64,000 nt of DNA from Flammeovirgaceae bacterium. Lineage in GTDB: Bacteria; Bacteroidota; Bacteroidia; Cytophagales; Cyclobacteriaceae. Position 1 is the stretch's first letter, and each line of letters opens with the position of its first letter. The position numbers and the translations under genes were made by a program. This document shows, one piece after another, positions 50,519-58,763 of the stretch. The notes beneath the pieces were generated by a model. The model searched no databases, was not told where the DNA came from, and saw only the letters and a list, made by a program, of their open reading frames with translations. The stretch is taken from NCBI GenBank assembly GCA_027487845.1, contig JAIYCV010000023.1, forward strand, positions 62,001-126,000, read 5' to 3'.

Positions 50519-51484
50519 TTAATAATAACTCTTCGCCTCAAATAATTTATTCGGCACTTCTTCTGTGTACAATGCATAGGTAAACCCCTTCTGCAAAGCA
50601 AAAGCCCCATGTTCGCCATTTTTGTTAATCGCCAAAAAGCCAACTTGCATCTCTTTCGATTTTTGAGGTTGGTTTTTTACAATGCGCTCCACCGCTTTCT
50701 TACACGCAGCGAATGGTGAATTGCCTTGGCGCATTAACTCAACAACAAGGTGCGAGCCAACAATGCGTATCACTTCCTCGCCTACTCCAGTTGAAGTGGC
50801 CGCGCCAACTTCATTGTCAACGAAAAGCCCCGCGCCAATAATGGGCGAATCACCTACTCGTCCGTGTATTTTAAAAGCCATGCCGCTGGTGGTACACGCG
50901 CCCGAAAGGTTTCCGCTTTTATCCATCGCCAACATACCAATAGTATCATGGTTTTCGATGTTTGCCACCGGTTTGTATTCCGCTTTTTTTAACCACTCCT
51001 TCCACGTTTTTTCCGATTCGGGGGTAAGTAAATTTTCTTTTTTAAACCCGTTGGCTAATGCAAATTGCAATGCGCCATCTCCCACAAGCATCACGTGTGG
51101 AGTTTTTTCCATCACTTTTCGGGCAACAGATATGGGGTGCACAATGTGCTCCAAGCAAGCCACGGAGCCAATGTTAGCATGTTCATCCATAATGCAAGCG
51201 TCTAGCGTAACGCGGCCATCGCGGTCGGGCAAGCCACCAAGTCCCACGGAGGTTTCTGTAGGATCGCCTTCTGGCACTTGAACACCGGTTTCAACCGCAT
51301 CCAGTGCGCGCCCTCCCTTGGAAAGCACCGTCCAAGCGGCTGCATTGGAAGGCACACCGAAATTCCACGTAGAAATGATGAGTGGCTTATTCACAGCAGT
51401 TGTTTTTCCGAAAATCTCTGGTATAAAGGTAAATGGAGTTAGCAATGCTCCGGCTTTTAAAAATCTTCTTCGTGTAGTTTTCAT
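50519..51484 (-). CDS. N-terminal-nucleophile asparaginase (glycosylasparaginase type)
   Basis: 321 residues. N-terminal TTRRRFLKAG is a twin-arginine-like signal, so it is likely exported folded. The autoproteolysis site is HDTIGMLAMD, with Thr as the nucleophile of the mature beta subunit; SGACTTSGMAFKIHGRVGDSPIIGAGLF is the conserved core. Cleaves N4-GlcNAc-asparagine or beta-aspartyl peptides. Confidence 0.9.
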   Translation of the reverse strand: MKTTRRRFLKAGALLTPFTFIPEIFGKTTAVNKPLIISTWNFGVPSNAAAWTVLSKGGRALDAVETGVQVPEGDPTETSVGLGGLPDRDGRVTLDACIMDEHANIGSVACLEHIVHPISVARKVMEKTPHVMLVGDGALQFALANGFKKENLLTPESEKTWKEWLKKAEYKPVANIENHDTIGMLAMDKSGNLSGACTTSGMAFKIHGRVGDSPIIGAGLFVDNEVGAATSTGVGEEVIRIVGSHLVVELMRQGNSPFAACKKAVERIVKNQPQKSKEMQVGFLAINKNGEHGAFALQKGFTYALYTEEVPNKLFEAKSYY

Positions 51485-51553
51485 GTTTAGTCTTTTTTCA
51501 AATGGCTATCCCAATAGGTATTTTATTTATTTCTTTAAGCTTCTTTTTTTAAT

Positions 51554-51670
51554 TTAAGACCTATTAAAGGTCACGTGATCAAAATCATTATCTGTGGTAT
51601 GTAATTCAATGTCAATACTTTTTCGAATATGATTTTGAAGGATAACGTTGGTGTCCAATAATGCGATCAT
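51554..51670 (-). pseudogene. VapC-like PIN toxin with internal deletion
   Basis: A 38-codon frame joins the start of a PIN domain (MIALLDTNVIL, containing the first catalytic Asp) to its C-terminal end (IELHTTDNDFDHV, with the last acidic residues). About 85-90 residues of the usual ~130 are missing, but the frame is kept. The central catalytic residues are lost, so it cannot be an active RNase. It follows its antitoxin by 3 bp. Confidence 0.75.
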
Positions 51671-51673
51671 GAT

Positions 51674-51880
51674 CTATTGCTTCAAAATGATTTTCATTTC
51701 TTCCCACTCTTGATCGGTAAACTCAATTTTTGGCACTTTTATGGGTTTGTCATTTTCTATTAGCTTGTTGAAGGCCTCTATACCTCCCGCGGCATTAATT
51801 TGCGTTGAACCATAGATATTCAATTCCTGACCTTTTTTTAAATCGCTTTTAGCTTTTTTTTTAGTTTTTTCAGGATTCAT
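51674..51880 (-). CDS. antitoxin left next to the deleted VapC
   Basis: 68 residues, lysine-rich N-terminus (MNPEKTKKKAKSDLKKG), then IYGSTQINAAGGIEAFNKLIENDKPIKVPKIEFTDQEWEEM. Position and size are those of a VapB-like antitoxin, with the PIN remnant 3 bp downstream. The frame is intact although the toxin is broken. Confidence 0.65.
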   Translation of the reverse strand: MNPEKTKKKAKSDLKKGQELNIYGSTQINAAGGIEAFNKLIENDKPIKVPKIEFTDQEWEEMKIILKQ

Positions 51881-51929
51881 AACCTCAATTTTAAAGTCTT
51901 AACTCGTTGAATATAAAAAATTGAATTAA

Positions 51930-52439
51930 CTATTCTCTAATAATCCTTCTTGCTAACTTAAATCGCTTAAAAAAATAATCGGAAAAAAGATTGGTCTCCA
52001 CTACTCCCAACGAGGTAGAGGCATGTATAAATTTGATGTTATCTTTTGCTTTTAACTCTGTTACGATGCCCACGTGGGTGATTTCGCGCTTCTTTTTTCC
52101 GGTGGCGAAAAACAGTAAGTCACCAGGCTGTAGTTCTTTTACTTTCACTTTTTCTCCCAAAATAGCCTGAGCATCTGCTGTTCTTGGCAGGGTAATGTCT
52201 GCTGCTTTAAATGCATTTAAGGTCAAGCCAGAGCAATCTAACCCCGATCGGGTGGTGCCGCCCCACAGGTAAGGAGTTCCAGTATAGCTTCTCGCAGTCT
52301 TTATCACTTCATCTACTGTTTTATCCCTTAACTTGGCCTTTCGGGAAGCACAACTGGAAAGAAAAACGATAGACAAGCACAAAAGGGAGATTTTGTAAAT
52401 CAGTAAATATGTATTTTTGCCCTTAGTCTTAAACATCAT
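51930..52439 (-). CDS. NlpC/P60 lipoprotein peptidase
   Basis: 169 residues. SPII lipobox near FLSSCAS. NlpC/P60 catalytic triad: Cys in LDCSGLTLNAF, His in THVGIVTEL, and a third polar residue in FIHASTSLG. A cell-wall endopeptidase cutting gamma-D-Glu-diaminopimelate bonds. Divergent from the GlcD gene. Confidence 0.92.
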   Translation of the reverse strand: MMFKTKGKNTYLLIYKISLLCLSIVFLSSCASRKAKLRDKTVDEVIKTARSYTGTPYLWGGTTRSGLDCSGLTLNAFKAADITLPRTADAQAILGEKVKVKELQPGDLLFFATGKKKREITHVGIVTELKAKDNIKFIHASTSLGVVETNLFSDYFFKRFKLARRIIRE

Positions 52440-52462
52440 TTCGATTTCAAAGTTAATACATC

Positions 52463-53905
52463 ATGGCATACGAAAAAGAAACTTTAGTGATTGATTCGCC
52501 AGGCATAAAGGAGGCGATTTTGGATCAATTCAAATCTGTTGTGGGCGAAGATAACATGATGTTGGATGAAGAAAGACGGTACGATTATTCTCACGATAAA
52601 ACAGAAGATTATTCTTTCATGCCCGATGTGGTGTTGAAGCCCGCTAACACAGATGAGGTGAGCGAGCTTTTGAAAATTTGTAATCACTACAAGCTGCCTA
52701 CCACGCCTCGTGGAGCAGGTACTGGCCTCAGTGGTGGCGCTATTCCAGTCAAAAAGGGAGTAGTAATTTCAATGGAACGGTTCAATAAAATATTGGATAT
52801 AGATGAATTGAATTTGCAAGCAACAGTAGAACCAGGCGTGATCACCGAAGTATTTCAAAATGCGGTGAAAGAGAAGGGGCTATTCTATCCGCCAGACCCT
52901 GCCAGCGGAGGCTCTTGCTTTTTAGGAGGCAACTTGGCCAATAACTCGGGCGGCCCGAAGGCCGTGAAATATGGCGTTACCCGCGACTATGTTTTGAATA
53001 TGCAAGTGGTTTTGCCTACAGGCGAAATTATTTGGACTGCCGCCAACGTACTGAAAAACTCAACTGGATATAACTTAACCCAGCTCATGTGTGGTAGTGA
53101 AGGCACGTTGGGCATTATTACAAAAATTGTTTTCAAGCTACGCGGCTACCCAAAAAAGAACGTGTTGATGATGATTCCCTTCAGCACCAACGAGGAAGCT
53201 TGCAAGGCCATAGCCGCCATCTATGTCGATGGAATTACCCCCAGTGGCATGGAGTTTTTTGAGAAAGAAGCAGCGGCCAAAACGTTTGAATATTGCGAAA
53301 AAGTATTGAACAGCCCTGTTACCACGAAACTCGTAGAGGGTATGAACGCCTACTTACTTTGTGAGCTAGACGGTAACGATGAAGAAGTGTTAATGAGAGA
53401 CGCAGAGCGCGTGATGGGCGTAGTAGAAAAATTTGAAAGTGGTGAGATTCTATTTGCAGAAACAGCAGCACAAAAAGCCGAGTTGTGGAAGATTCGTAAG
53501 AATATTTCACCTGCCGTAAATTGGTACACACTCACCAAGTCGGACGATGTAGTGGTGCCGCGAGCCAATCTTCCCAAACTAATCAACGGAATAAAAGAAA
53601 TAGGCAAACGCTATAATTTCAATACTGTTTGTTTTGGCCATTTAGGCGATGGCAACCTTCACGTAAATATTCTGAAAGAAAATTTGGATGAAGAATATTG
53701 GAATACCAAAGTAAACGAAGGTATCGGAGAAATTTTTAAGCTGACGGTGAGCCTTGGAGGAACGCTGTCTGGCGAGCATGGTATAGGTATAGCAAAAAGA
53801 CCCTATATGGCGTTGGCGTTGAGTGAGATCAATTTGAATTTGATGCGTGGTATTAAAAAAGTGTTTGATCCGAATGGGATATTGAATCCTGGGAAGATTT
53901 TTTGA
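52463..53905 (+). CDS. FAD-linked oxidase, GlcD/lactate-dehydrogenase type
   Basis: 480 residues. N-terminal PCMH-type FAD domain (VLKPANTDEVSELLKICN, TPRGAGTGLSGGAIP, LGGNLANNSGGPKAVKYG) and FAD-oxidase C-terminal domain (FGHLGDGNLHVNIL, GTLSGEHGIGIAKRP, DPNGILNPGKIF). Oxidises a 2-hydroxyacid such as glycolate or D-lactate. The GlcE/GlcF partners are absent nearby, so it may act alone. Confidence 0.9.
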   Translation: MAYEKETLVIDSPGIKEAILDQFKSVVGEDNMMLDEERRYDYSHDKTEDYSFMPDVVLKPANTDEVSELLKICNHYKLPTTPRGAGTGLSGGAIPVKKGVVISMERFNKILDIDELNLQATVEPGVITEVFQNAVKEKGLFYPPDPASGGSCFLGGNLANNSGGPKAVKYGVTRDYVLNMQVVLPTGEIIWTAANVLKNSTGYNLTQLMCGSEGTLGIITKIVFKLRGYPKKNVLMMIPFSTNEEACKAIAAIYVDGITPSGMEFFEKEAAAKTFEYCEKVLNSPVTTKLVEGMNAYLLCELDGNDEEVLMRDAERVMGVVEKFESGEILFAETAAQKAELWKIRKNISPAVNWYTLTKSDDVVVPRANLPKLINGIKEIGKRYNFNTVCFGHLGDGNLHVNILKENLDEEYWNTKVNEGIGEIFKLTVSLGGTLSGEHGIGIAKRPYMALALSEINLNLMRGIKKVFDPNGILNPGKIF

Positions 53906-53953
53906 ATTGGTTATTACGAAATTACATCCCTTTCTAATCTCAAGATGAGATAA

Positions 53954-54478
53954 TTGAAACCCTACCAACTAAAACCCATCAAGGTGCCTCGCTTCAACGA
54001 GGAAGCTGGTTTCTACACCACAGCCGATCGGTCGAAATTGATGGGTAAGATCAAAAGTAAAAATACCCAGCCTGAGCTATTACTTAGAAAAGAACTGTGG
54101 AAGCGCGGGTATCGATATCGTATCAATGTGAAGAGACTTCCCGGGAAACCGGATATTGTAATCAGTAAATTCAAACTGGCCATTTTTGTGGATGGTGAAT
54201 TTTGGCATGGCTACCAATGGGACGAGAAAAAAGAAAAACTAAAATCGAACAGAGGTTTTTGGATACCGAAAATTGAGCGCAACATGCAGCGCGATAATGA
54301 AGTAAATGAGCAACTGGCAAAGTTGGGCTGGTTCGTAATCCGATTTTGGGAGCAGAAAATTGTAAAAGAGCTAAATATGTGTGTACTTATCGTTGAAGCT
54401 TTTGCCCACACCCCGTTTCATTTGCGCAATAATTTTGATGCGATGGATGATTTCGACAATTTTGGTTTAAACTATTAA
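53954..54478 (+). CDS. vsr: Vsr-family endonuclease lacking zinc-site cysteines
   Basis: 174 residues from a TTG; no ATG is available before MGKIKSKNTQPE. The catalytic set matching E. coli Vsr is kept: Asp67 (GKPDIVI), His85 (EFWHG) and Asp114 (NMQRD). The zinc ligands of E. coli Vsr are all replaced (GEFWHGYQW instead of HGCFWHHHHC, and WEQ instead of WEC). No cytosine methyltransferase gene adjoins it, so it is an orphan. It may repair deaminated methylcytosine or have turned to another DNA structure. Confidence 0.82.
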   Translation: MKPYQLKPIKVPRFNEEAGFYTTADRSKLMGKIKSKNTQPELLLRKELWKRGYRYRINVKRLPGKPDIVISKFKLAIFVDGEFWHGYQWDEKKEKLKSNRGFWIPKIERNMQRDNEVNEQLAKLGWFVIRFWEQKIVKELNMCVLIVEAFAHTPFHLRNNFDAMDDFDNFGLNY

Positions 54479-54485
54479 ACTGACT

Positions 54486-55151
54486 ATGAAGAAAATAAGC
54501 ATTCTACTGATAACCATTGCCAGCGCATCTGGTTCATTCGCCCAAAAATCAAACACCAAAAGTCTATTTGATGGAAAAACACTTACGGGCTGGCATTTCT
54601 TTAAAGGAAAAGAAAACAACTCATGGGAAGTAAAAGATGGAGTTTTGCATTGCAAGCCTTTCGATGGGGCAGAGAAGCGCGCAGATCTTATTACCGATGA
54701 GCAATTCGAGAACTTTGAATTGACCATCGAGTGGAAGATATCCCCGCAAGGAAATAGTGGTATTATTTACCGAGCTACCGAAGAGTTCAACGAGCCTTAT
54801 TTAAGTGGCCCCGAATATCAAGTGTTGGACGATGTGGGCTACCCAGGTAAAATAGAAGATTGGCAAAAAACTGCGTCAAACTATGGTATGTATGTATCTG
54901 CGGTAGCACCAAAATCGGTAGGAGAGTGGAACCTTACCAAGATTATTGTGAACGGTAATAAGGTAGAACATTGGTTAAACGGAAAAAAGGCAGTTTCGTA
55001 TGAGTTCGGTTCGGAAGATTGGAACAAAAGGAAAGCAGCCAGTAAATGGAACGAAGCCAAAGGCTATGGCAAAGCTAAGAAGGGAGGCATAGATCTTCAA
55101 GATCATGGTGGCGAGGTCTGGTATAAAAATATTAGCATAAAAACCCTTTAA
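54486..55151 (+). CDS. DUF1080 (3-keto-disaccharide hydrolase-like) secreted protein
   Basis: 221 residues. Signal peptide ends GSFAQ near residue 20. DUF1080 core: SLFDGKTLTGWHFFKG, WEVKDGVLHC, FELTIEWKISPQGNSGIIYR, and GPEYQVLDD. Beta-jellyroll glycoside-hydrolase-like fold found in Bacteroidota and Planctomycetes; acts on 3-keto-glycosides in a few studied cases. 7 bp after the Vsr gene. Confidence 0.85.
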   Translation: MKKISILLITIASASGSFAQKSNTKSLFDGKTLTGWHFFKGKENNSWEVKDGVLHCKPFDGAEKRADLITDEQFENFELTIEWKISPQGNSGIIYRATEEFNEPYLSGPEYQVLDDVGYPGKIEDWQKTASNYGMYVSAVAPKSVGEWNLTKIIVNGNKVEHWLNGKKAVSYEFGSEDWNKRKAASKWNEAKGYGKAKKGGIDLQDHGGEVWYKNISIKTL

Positions 55152-55156
55152 TAGAA

Positions 55157-55723
55157 ATGGTTGAAATTAAGCGGACGGAGACTTTTTCTGAGTTAGAGGG
55201 AATCAAGGAACTTCAGCGCAAAAATCTTAAACACCTAATCAGTAAGGAGGAGGCAGATTCTCAGGGTTTTGTCACTGCAGAATATTCAATGGATTTTTTT
55301 AAAGCCATGCATGATGCCGCCCCAGCTATAATTGCAAAATCGGGGGACTTGGTTGCAGGGTATGCGCTGGTGGCCACAAAATCTGTTAGGCATCATCACG
55401 ATTTGCTGGCCGACTTATTTAATTCTATCGATAGGTTGAGTTTTCATGGGAAATTGCTTGCAGATGTAAATTACGTGGTAGTTGGCCAGTTGTGTGTAGC
55501 GAAGGAATACCGGGGGCAAGGGTTGGTACAACGGATGTACAACCACTATCGGGATTGTTTGTCAGCTGAGTATGATTATTTGGTTACTGACGTAGCGCGC
55601 GATAATCCCCGATCATTAAAGGCACACACGACAACGGGCTTCCAGGTAGTCGATGTGCTTACTTACGGAGGCGTCAGTTGGGATATTGTCCTTTGGGATT
55701 GGAGAAATAAAAAAGGCAGCTAA
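55157..55723 (+). CDS. GNAT-family N-acetyltransferase
   Basis: 188 residues. The acetyl-CoA signature is VVGQLCVAKEYRGQGLVQRMYNHYRD (RGQGL loop), with a preceding beta strand AGYALVATKS and C-terminal DNPRSLKAHTTTGF. Transfers an acetyl group to an unknown amine. 5 bp after the DUF1080 gene. Confidence 0.85.
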   Translation: MVEIKRTETFSELEGIKELQRKNLKHLISKEEADSQGFVTAEYSMDFFKAMHDAAPAIIAKSGDLVAGYALVATKSVRHHHDLLADLFNSIDRLSFHGKLLADVNYVVVGQLCVAKEYRGQGLVQRMYNHYRDCLSAEYDYLVTDVARDNPRSLKAHTTTGFQVVDVLTYGGVSWDIVLWDWRNKKGS

Positions 55724-55732
55724 TTTCCCGAT

Positions 55733-56451
55733 ATGCAAATTGTCGCGACACTGTCGCGACAATTGAGTTGGTCGCATTTTAGAGAATTAATCCCACTCAA
55801 AAACCAAGAAGCAAAACAGTGTATCGGCCACACAAGGGTTAGGTATAAGAGAATTACGCACACAAATCAGTACCAAAACATTTGGAAGAAGTAGCATAGC
55901 CAATTTACAAAATACTAGTGACCACCCTGCCACTTACAACACATTTAAAGACTCATACTTGTTGGATTCCTTAGGGCTGCAAAGCAGCTATTTAAAAAAA
56001 GGATTTATAGGCCGCTATTTTACGAGAGTTAGAAGCTTTTATCTTAGAATTGGGCAAAGGCTTTGCCTTTGTGGAACGCCAAAAGCGGATGATCATAGAT
56101 GGCGAAGATTTTTCACTTAAACCTTCTATTTTACCACCGCAATTTAAAGCGATTGGTAGCCATAGAATTAAAGTTGGGCAAGTTTGAAGCCGAGCATAAA
56201 AGGCAAATGTAATTGTATCTAAAATGGCTGGATAAGTACGAAAATAAAGAAAATTGCCACCTGTCGGCTTAATACTGTGTGCCGAAAGCAAGAGGGAGCA
56301 AATAGAATTATTGGAAATGCACAAAGACGGTATAATGGTAGCCGAATACTGGACAGAACTACCACCGAAAAAACAATTAGAGCAAAAAATACACAGCCTT
56401 TTAATTGAAGGTAAAGAAAGGATAGAACGATTAAAACAAATAGGAATGTAA
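55733..56451 (+). pseudogene. DUF1016 (YhcG-type PDDEXK nuclease) pseudogene
   Basis: Fragments of one protein appear in order but in different frames: SRQLSWSHFRELIPLKNQEAKQ from the ATG at 55733, GIRELRTQIS after a frameshift near 55830, YLLDSLGLQSSY, then (after a TAG at an original Glu codon near 56010) AAILRELEAFILELGKGFAFVERQKRMIIDGEDF, LKRLVAIELKLGKFEAEHK, a TAA near 56211, and an intact C-terminal part GLILCAESKREQIELLEM to the stop at 56451. At least four lesions. The family is a nuclease often tied to restriction-modification or mobile elements. Confidence 0.85.
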
Positions 56452-56848
56452 ATAAGTCACGATTCAGTTATCGAGGAAATCTCAGCAACTGCCAGTTTAA
56501 AGAAAAGCAATAACATAAATCCCATTTCGATGGGGACGAAATCCCCCAATTCGGAAAAGACAATCTTTGGTTTTTGTAAGGATTGATTCTGAAACTAGCT
56601 TTCTTGAAAAGAATTGGTTTTGTAAATTTGCACTTCTTTCAACACCCCCTCAATGATTTCCTTGCGTTGGGTGTAAAACTTAGCCTCATGCAAGTTGAAT
56701 AGTATTGGCTTAGACTCCTTTTGCAACTTAATAAGATTCGATTTTGTTTTCTCTGTGTGACTTTGGTCACCGCCTGGTGCAAAAGCCCAAACTAGCTTTG
56801 AGCAAAGTTTAGAATAGTTAAGTCTAATTTAATAATAAAGATCCCGTT
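56452..56848. other. 397-bp spacer: decayed DNA, then operator and promoter
   Basis: The left part shows no gene. On the minus strand a frame without start codon is open over 56595-56828 (contains KPILFNLHEAKFYTQRKEIIEGVLKEVQ), possibly another protein remnant; I do not recognise it. The right part carries the GTGAC-N4-GTCAC operator and -7 element of the methyltransferase operon, listed separately. Confidence 0.6.
56757..56800 (+). promoter_or_regulatory. Crp/Fnr-type operator and promoter of the methyltransferase-thioredoxin operon
   Basis: Inverted repeat GTGAC TTTG GTCAC at 56757-56770 and a perfect -7 element TAGCTTTG at 56793-56800. The operator centre would lie about 42 bp before the predicted start near 56806, the class-II activator position. 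The same arrangement recurs at 59895 and 63247. Confidence 0.75.
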
Positions 56849-57448
56849 ATGACAAGTAGCTTCTGGAATGAAAGATACAGCGAACAAGAGTTTGTTTATG
56901 GAACTGAGCCTAATACGTTTTTAAAAGAAAAATTAGCTACACTCACCGCAGGTAAAATACTTTTCCCCTGCGAAGGCGAAGGACGAAATGCCGTTTTTGC
57001 TGCTCAACAAGGTTGGCAAGTAAACGCATTTGATCAAAGCGAAGAAGGTTTTAAGAAAGCGCAGCAACTGGCCAACCAAAATAATGTTGAAGTGCACTAT
57101 CAAGTGGCCGATGCGTTGGCAGTGGAATATCCCAAAGAATCGTTTGATGTAATAGCGCTCATCTATGCTCATTTTCCCAGTGCAATAAGACAAGATGTTC
57201 ACCAAAAAATGGTTTCCTGGTTAAAGCTTGAAGGCTACATTATTTTAGAAGCTTTCAATCCAGCCCAGCTTAAAAATTCTTCTGGCGGCCCCAAGGATAC
57301 ATCCATGTTACTTACACAGGAAATCCTTGAAGAAAATTTTAAAGGATTGACCATTGAAGCGTTGTTCTATGAAACAATAATTCTTCATGAAGGCAAATTT
57401 CATCAAGGTGAAGCTGAGGTAGTAAGATTTGTAGGAAGGAAAAAATAG
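56849..57448 (+). CDS. class I SAM-dependent methyltransferase
   Basis: 199 residues. SAM-binding motif I is ILFPCEGEGRNAVFAAQQGWQVNAFDQSEEG, an FPCEGEGRNA variant seen in TehB/thiol-methyltransferase-like proteins, followed by FDVIALIYAHFP and LEGYIILEAFNPAQL. The start YSEQEFVYGTEPN is also TehB-like. In a sulfur-gene operon a small thiol, sulfide or chalcogen oxyanion acceptor is plausible. First gene of a four-gene operon with the Crp-type operator upstream. Confidence 0.85.
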   Translation: MTSSFWNERYSEQEFVYGTEPNTFLKEKLATLTAGKILFPCEGEGRNAVFAAQQGWQVNAFDQSEEGFKKAQQLANQNNVEVHYQVADALAVEYPKESFDVIALIYAHFPSAIRQDVHQKMVSWLKLEGYIILEAFNPAQLKNSSGGPKDTSMLLTQEILEENFKGLTIEALFYETIILHEGKFHQGEAEVVRFVGRKK

Positions 57449-57465
57449 CTAAAAAAGAGAGAGAA

Positions 57466-57708
57466 ATGAAGACTAGAATTTTAACTAACTGGACTTTTAT
57501 ACGGGTGCTCTATTTACTTATGGGCTGTTACATCATCTTTCAATCCGCAATCCATGAGCAATGGCTGGGCATAGCGTTAGGTGGCTATTTTGCATCCATG
57601 GGCTTATTTGCTTTTGGTTGTGCTTCAGGAAGTTGCTTTACTGCCATACCTCCAAAACAAAAAGTAGAAACCGACATTCAAGAGGTGCAATACGAAGAAG
57701 TAAAATAA
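57466..57708 (+). CDS. small two-helix membrane protein, DUF2892/YgaP-like
   Basis: 80 residues. Two membrane segments (about 11-27 and 33-50) and two Cys in [10 protein letters not shown], followed by a charged cytoplasmic tail. This matches the DUF2892 membrane domain that in E. coli YgaP is joined to a rhodanese; here a rhodanese is encoded two genes downstream. Role in sulfane-sulfur handling inferred from that. Confidence 0.65.
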   Translation: MKTRILTNWTFIRVLYLLMGCYIIFQSAIHEQWLGIALGGYFASMGLFAFGCASGSCFTAIPPKQKVETDIQEVQYEEVK

Positions 57709-57715
57709 AAATAAC

Positions 57716-58018
57716 ATGGCAACAACATTCGCAGAGCTGATAAAAAGTGATACACCCACCTTAGTAGATTTTTCTGCTGAGTGGTGTGGTCCTTGTAAAA
57801 TGATGAAACCCATTTTGGACGAACTCAAAACGAGTGTTGGCGATAAAGCAACTATTATCAAAATAGATGTTGATAAAAATCCAAGCGTGGCTTCATCCTA
57901 TAGAATCCAAGGGGTTCCTACGCTAATACTTTTTAAGAAAGGTGAAATAAAGTGGCGGCAATCTGGCGTTGTGCTTGCCAAGAATCTCGAACAAATAATT
58001 AATCAACATTCAACGTAA
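57716..58018 (+). CDS. thioredoxin
   Basis: 100 residues, cytoplasmic. Active site WCGPCK near residues 23-28, cis-Pro in [12 protein letters not shown]. Reduces disulfides or persulfides. Shares its last base with the first of the rhodanese-thioredoxin gene (stop/start overlap TAATG). Confidence 0.95.
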   Translation: MATTFAELIKSDTPTLVDFSAEWCGPCKMMKPILDELKTSVGDKATIIKIDVDKNPSVASSYRIQGVPTLILFKKGEIKWRQSGVVLAKNLEQIINQHST

Positions 58019-58725
58019 TGAGAAACCTATTTTCAATTACCCTGGTTGCCCTTCTAATCAGTAGCTGTACAAATCGATCAACAGAGACTTCAAATACTGT
58101 TCTTTCTCCTTCAGCGTTTGCCGAAAAAATAAAGGCAATTCCTTCACCAACCATAATTGACGTGCGCACCCCAGCAGAATTTGCGAAGGGTCATGTAAAG
58201 AATGCTTTGAATTATGATTGGAATGGGATTGAATTTGATGCACAAATAGTAAACTTGGACAAATCAAAACCAGTTTTTATTTATTGCTTGAGTGGCGGAA
58301 GAAGTTCCGCTGCTGCAGACAAAATGAGAACAGTCGGTTTCAAAGAAGTGTATGAAATGCAAGGTGGATTGATGAAATGGAGAGCCGCTAATCTACCGGA
58401 AACTAAAGGTGCGGAGGCACCGCCAGATGGTTTAAGTAAACAACAGTTTGATGCGTTGCTTGAAACCAACAAATTAGTGCTTATTGATTTTTATGCCCAC
58501 TGGTGTGCGCCTTGTAAAAAAATGAAGCCATACATAGATGAAATCTCGAAGGAAATGGCCGATAAGGTAGTTGTAATCAGTATAAATACAGACGAGAACC
58601 AGGCTTTATGTAAGGAATTGAACATTGATGCCATACCTGTGCTGCAAATTTATAAAGCAAAATCTCTGGTTTGGTCAAATACTGGCTTTATAGAGAAAGA
58701 AGTGGTCGTAAAACAATTACAATAG
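58018..58725 (+). CDS. lipoprotein fusing a rhodanese and a thioredoxin domain
   Basis: 235 residues. SPII lipobox LLISSC (Cys17). Residues ~28-125 are a rhodanese with active-site Cys in YCLSGGRSS; ~140-235 a thioredoxin with WCAPCK. The fused, membrane-tethered, periplasmic pair could pass sulfane sulfur from a donor to thioredoxin-bound persulfide, while the neighbouring cytoplasmic thioredoxin does the inner side. Last gene of the operon. Confidence 0.9.
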   Translation: MRNLFSITLVALLISSCTNRSTETSNTVLSPSAFAEKIKAIPSPTIIDVRTPAEFAKGHVKNALNYDWNGIEFDAQIVNLDKSKPVFIYCLSGGRSSAAADKMRTVGFKEVYEMQGGLMKWRAANLPETKGAEAPPDGLSKQQFDALLETNKLVLIDFYAHWCAPCKKMKPYIDEISKEMADKVVVISINTDENQALCKELNIDAIPVLQIYKAKSLVWSNTGFIEKEVVVKQLQ

Positions 58726-58763
58726 GTTTAAGAATTAGGGCTTGGCTTTTGTAACTTTGAAGT

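Noticed and set aside
56595-56828. open frame on the minus strand, 78 codons
   Set aside because: No start codon and flanked by decayed DNA; mentioned as a possible remnant but not called as a gene.
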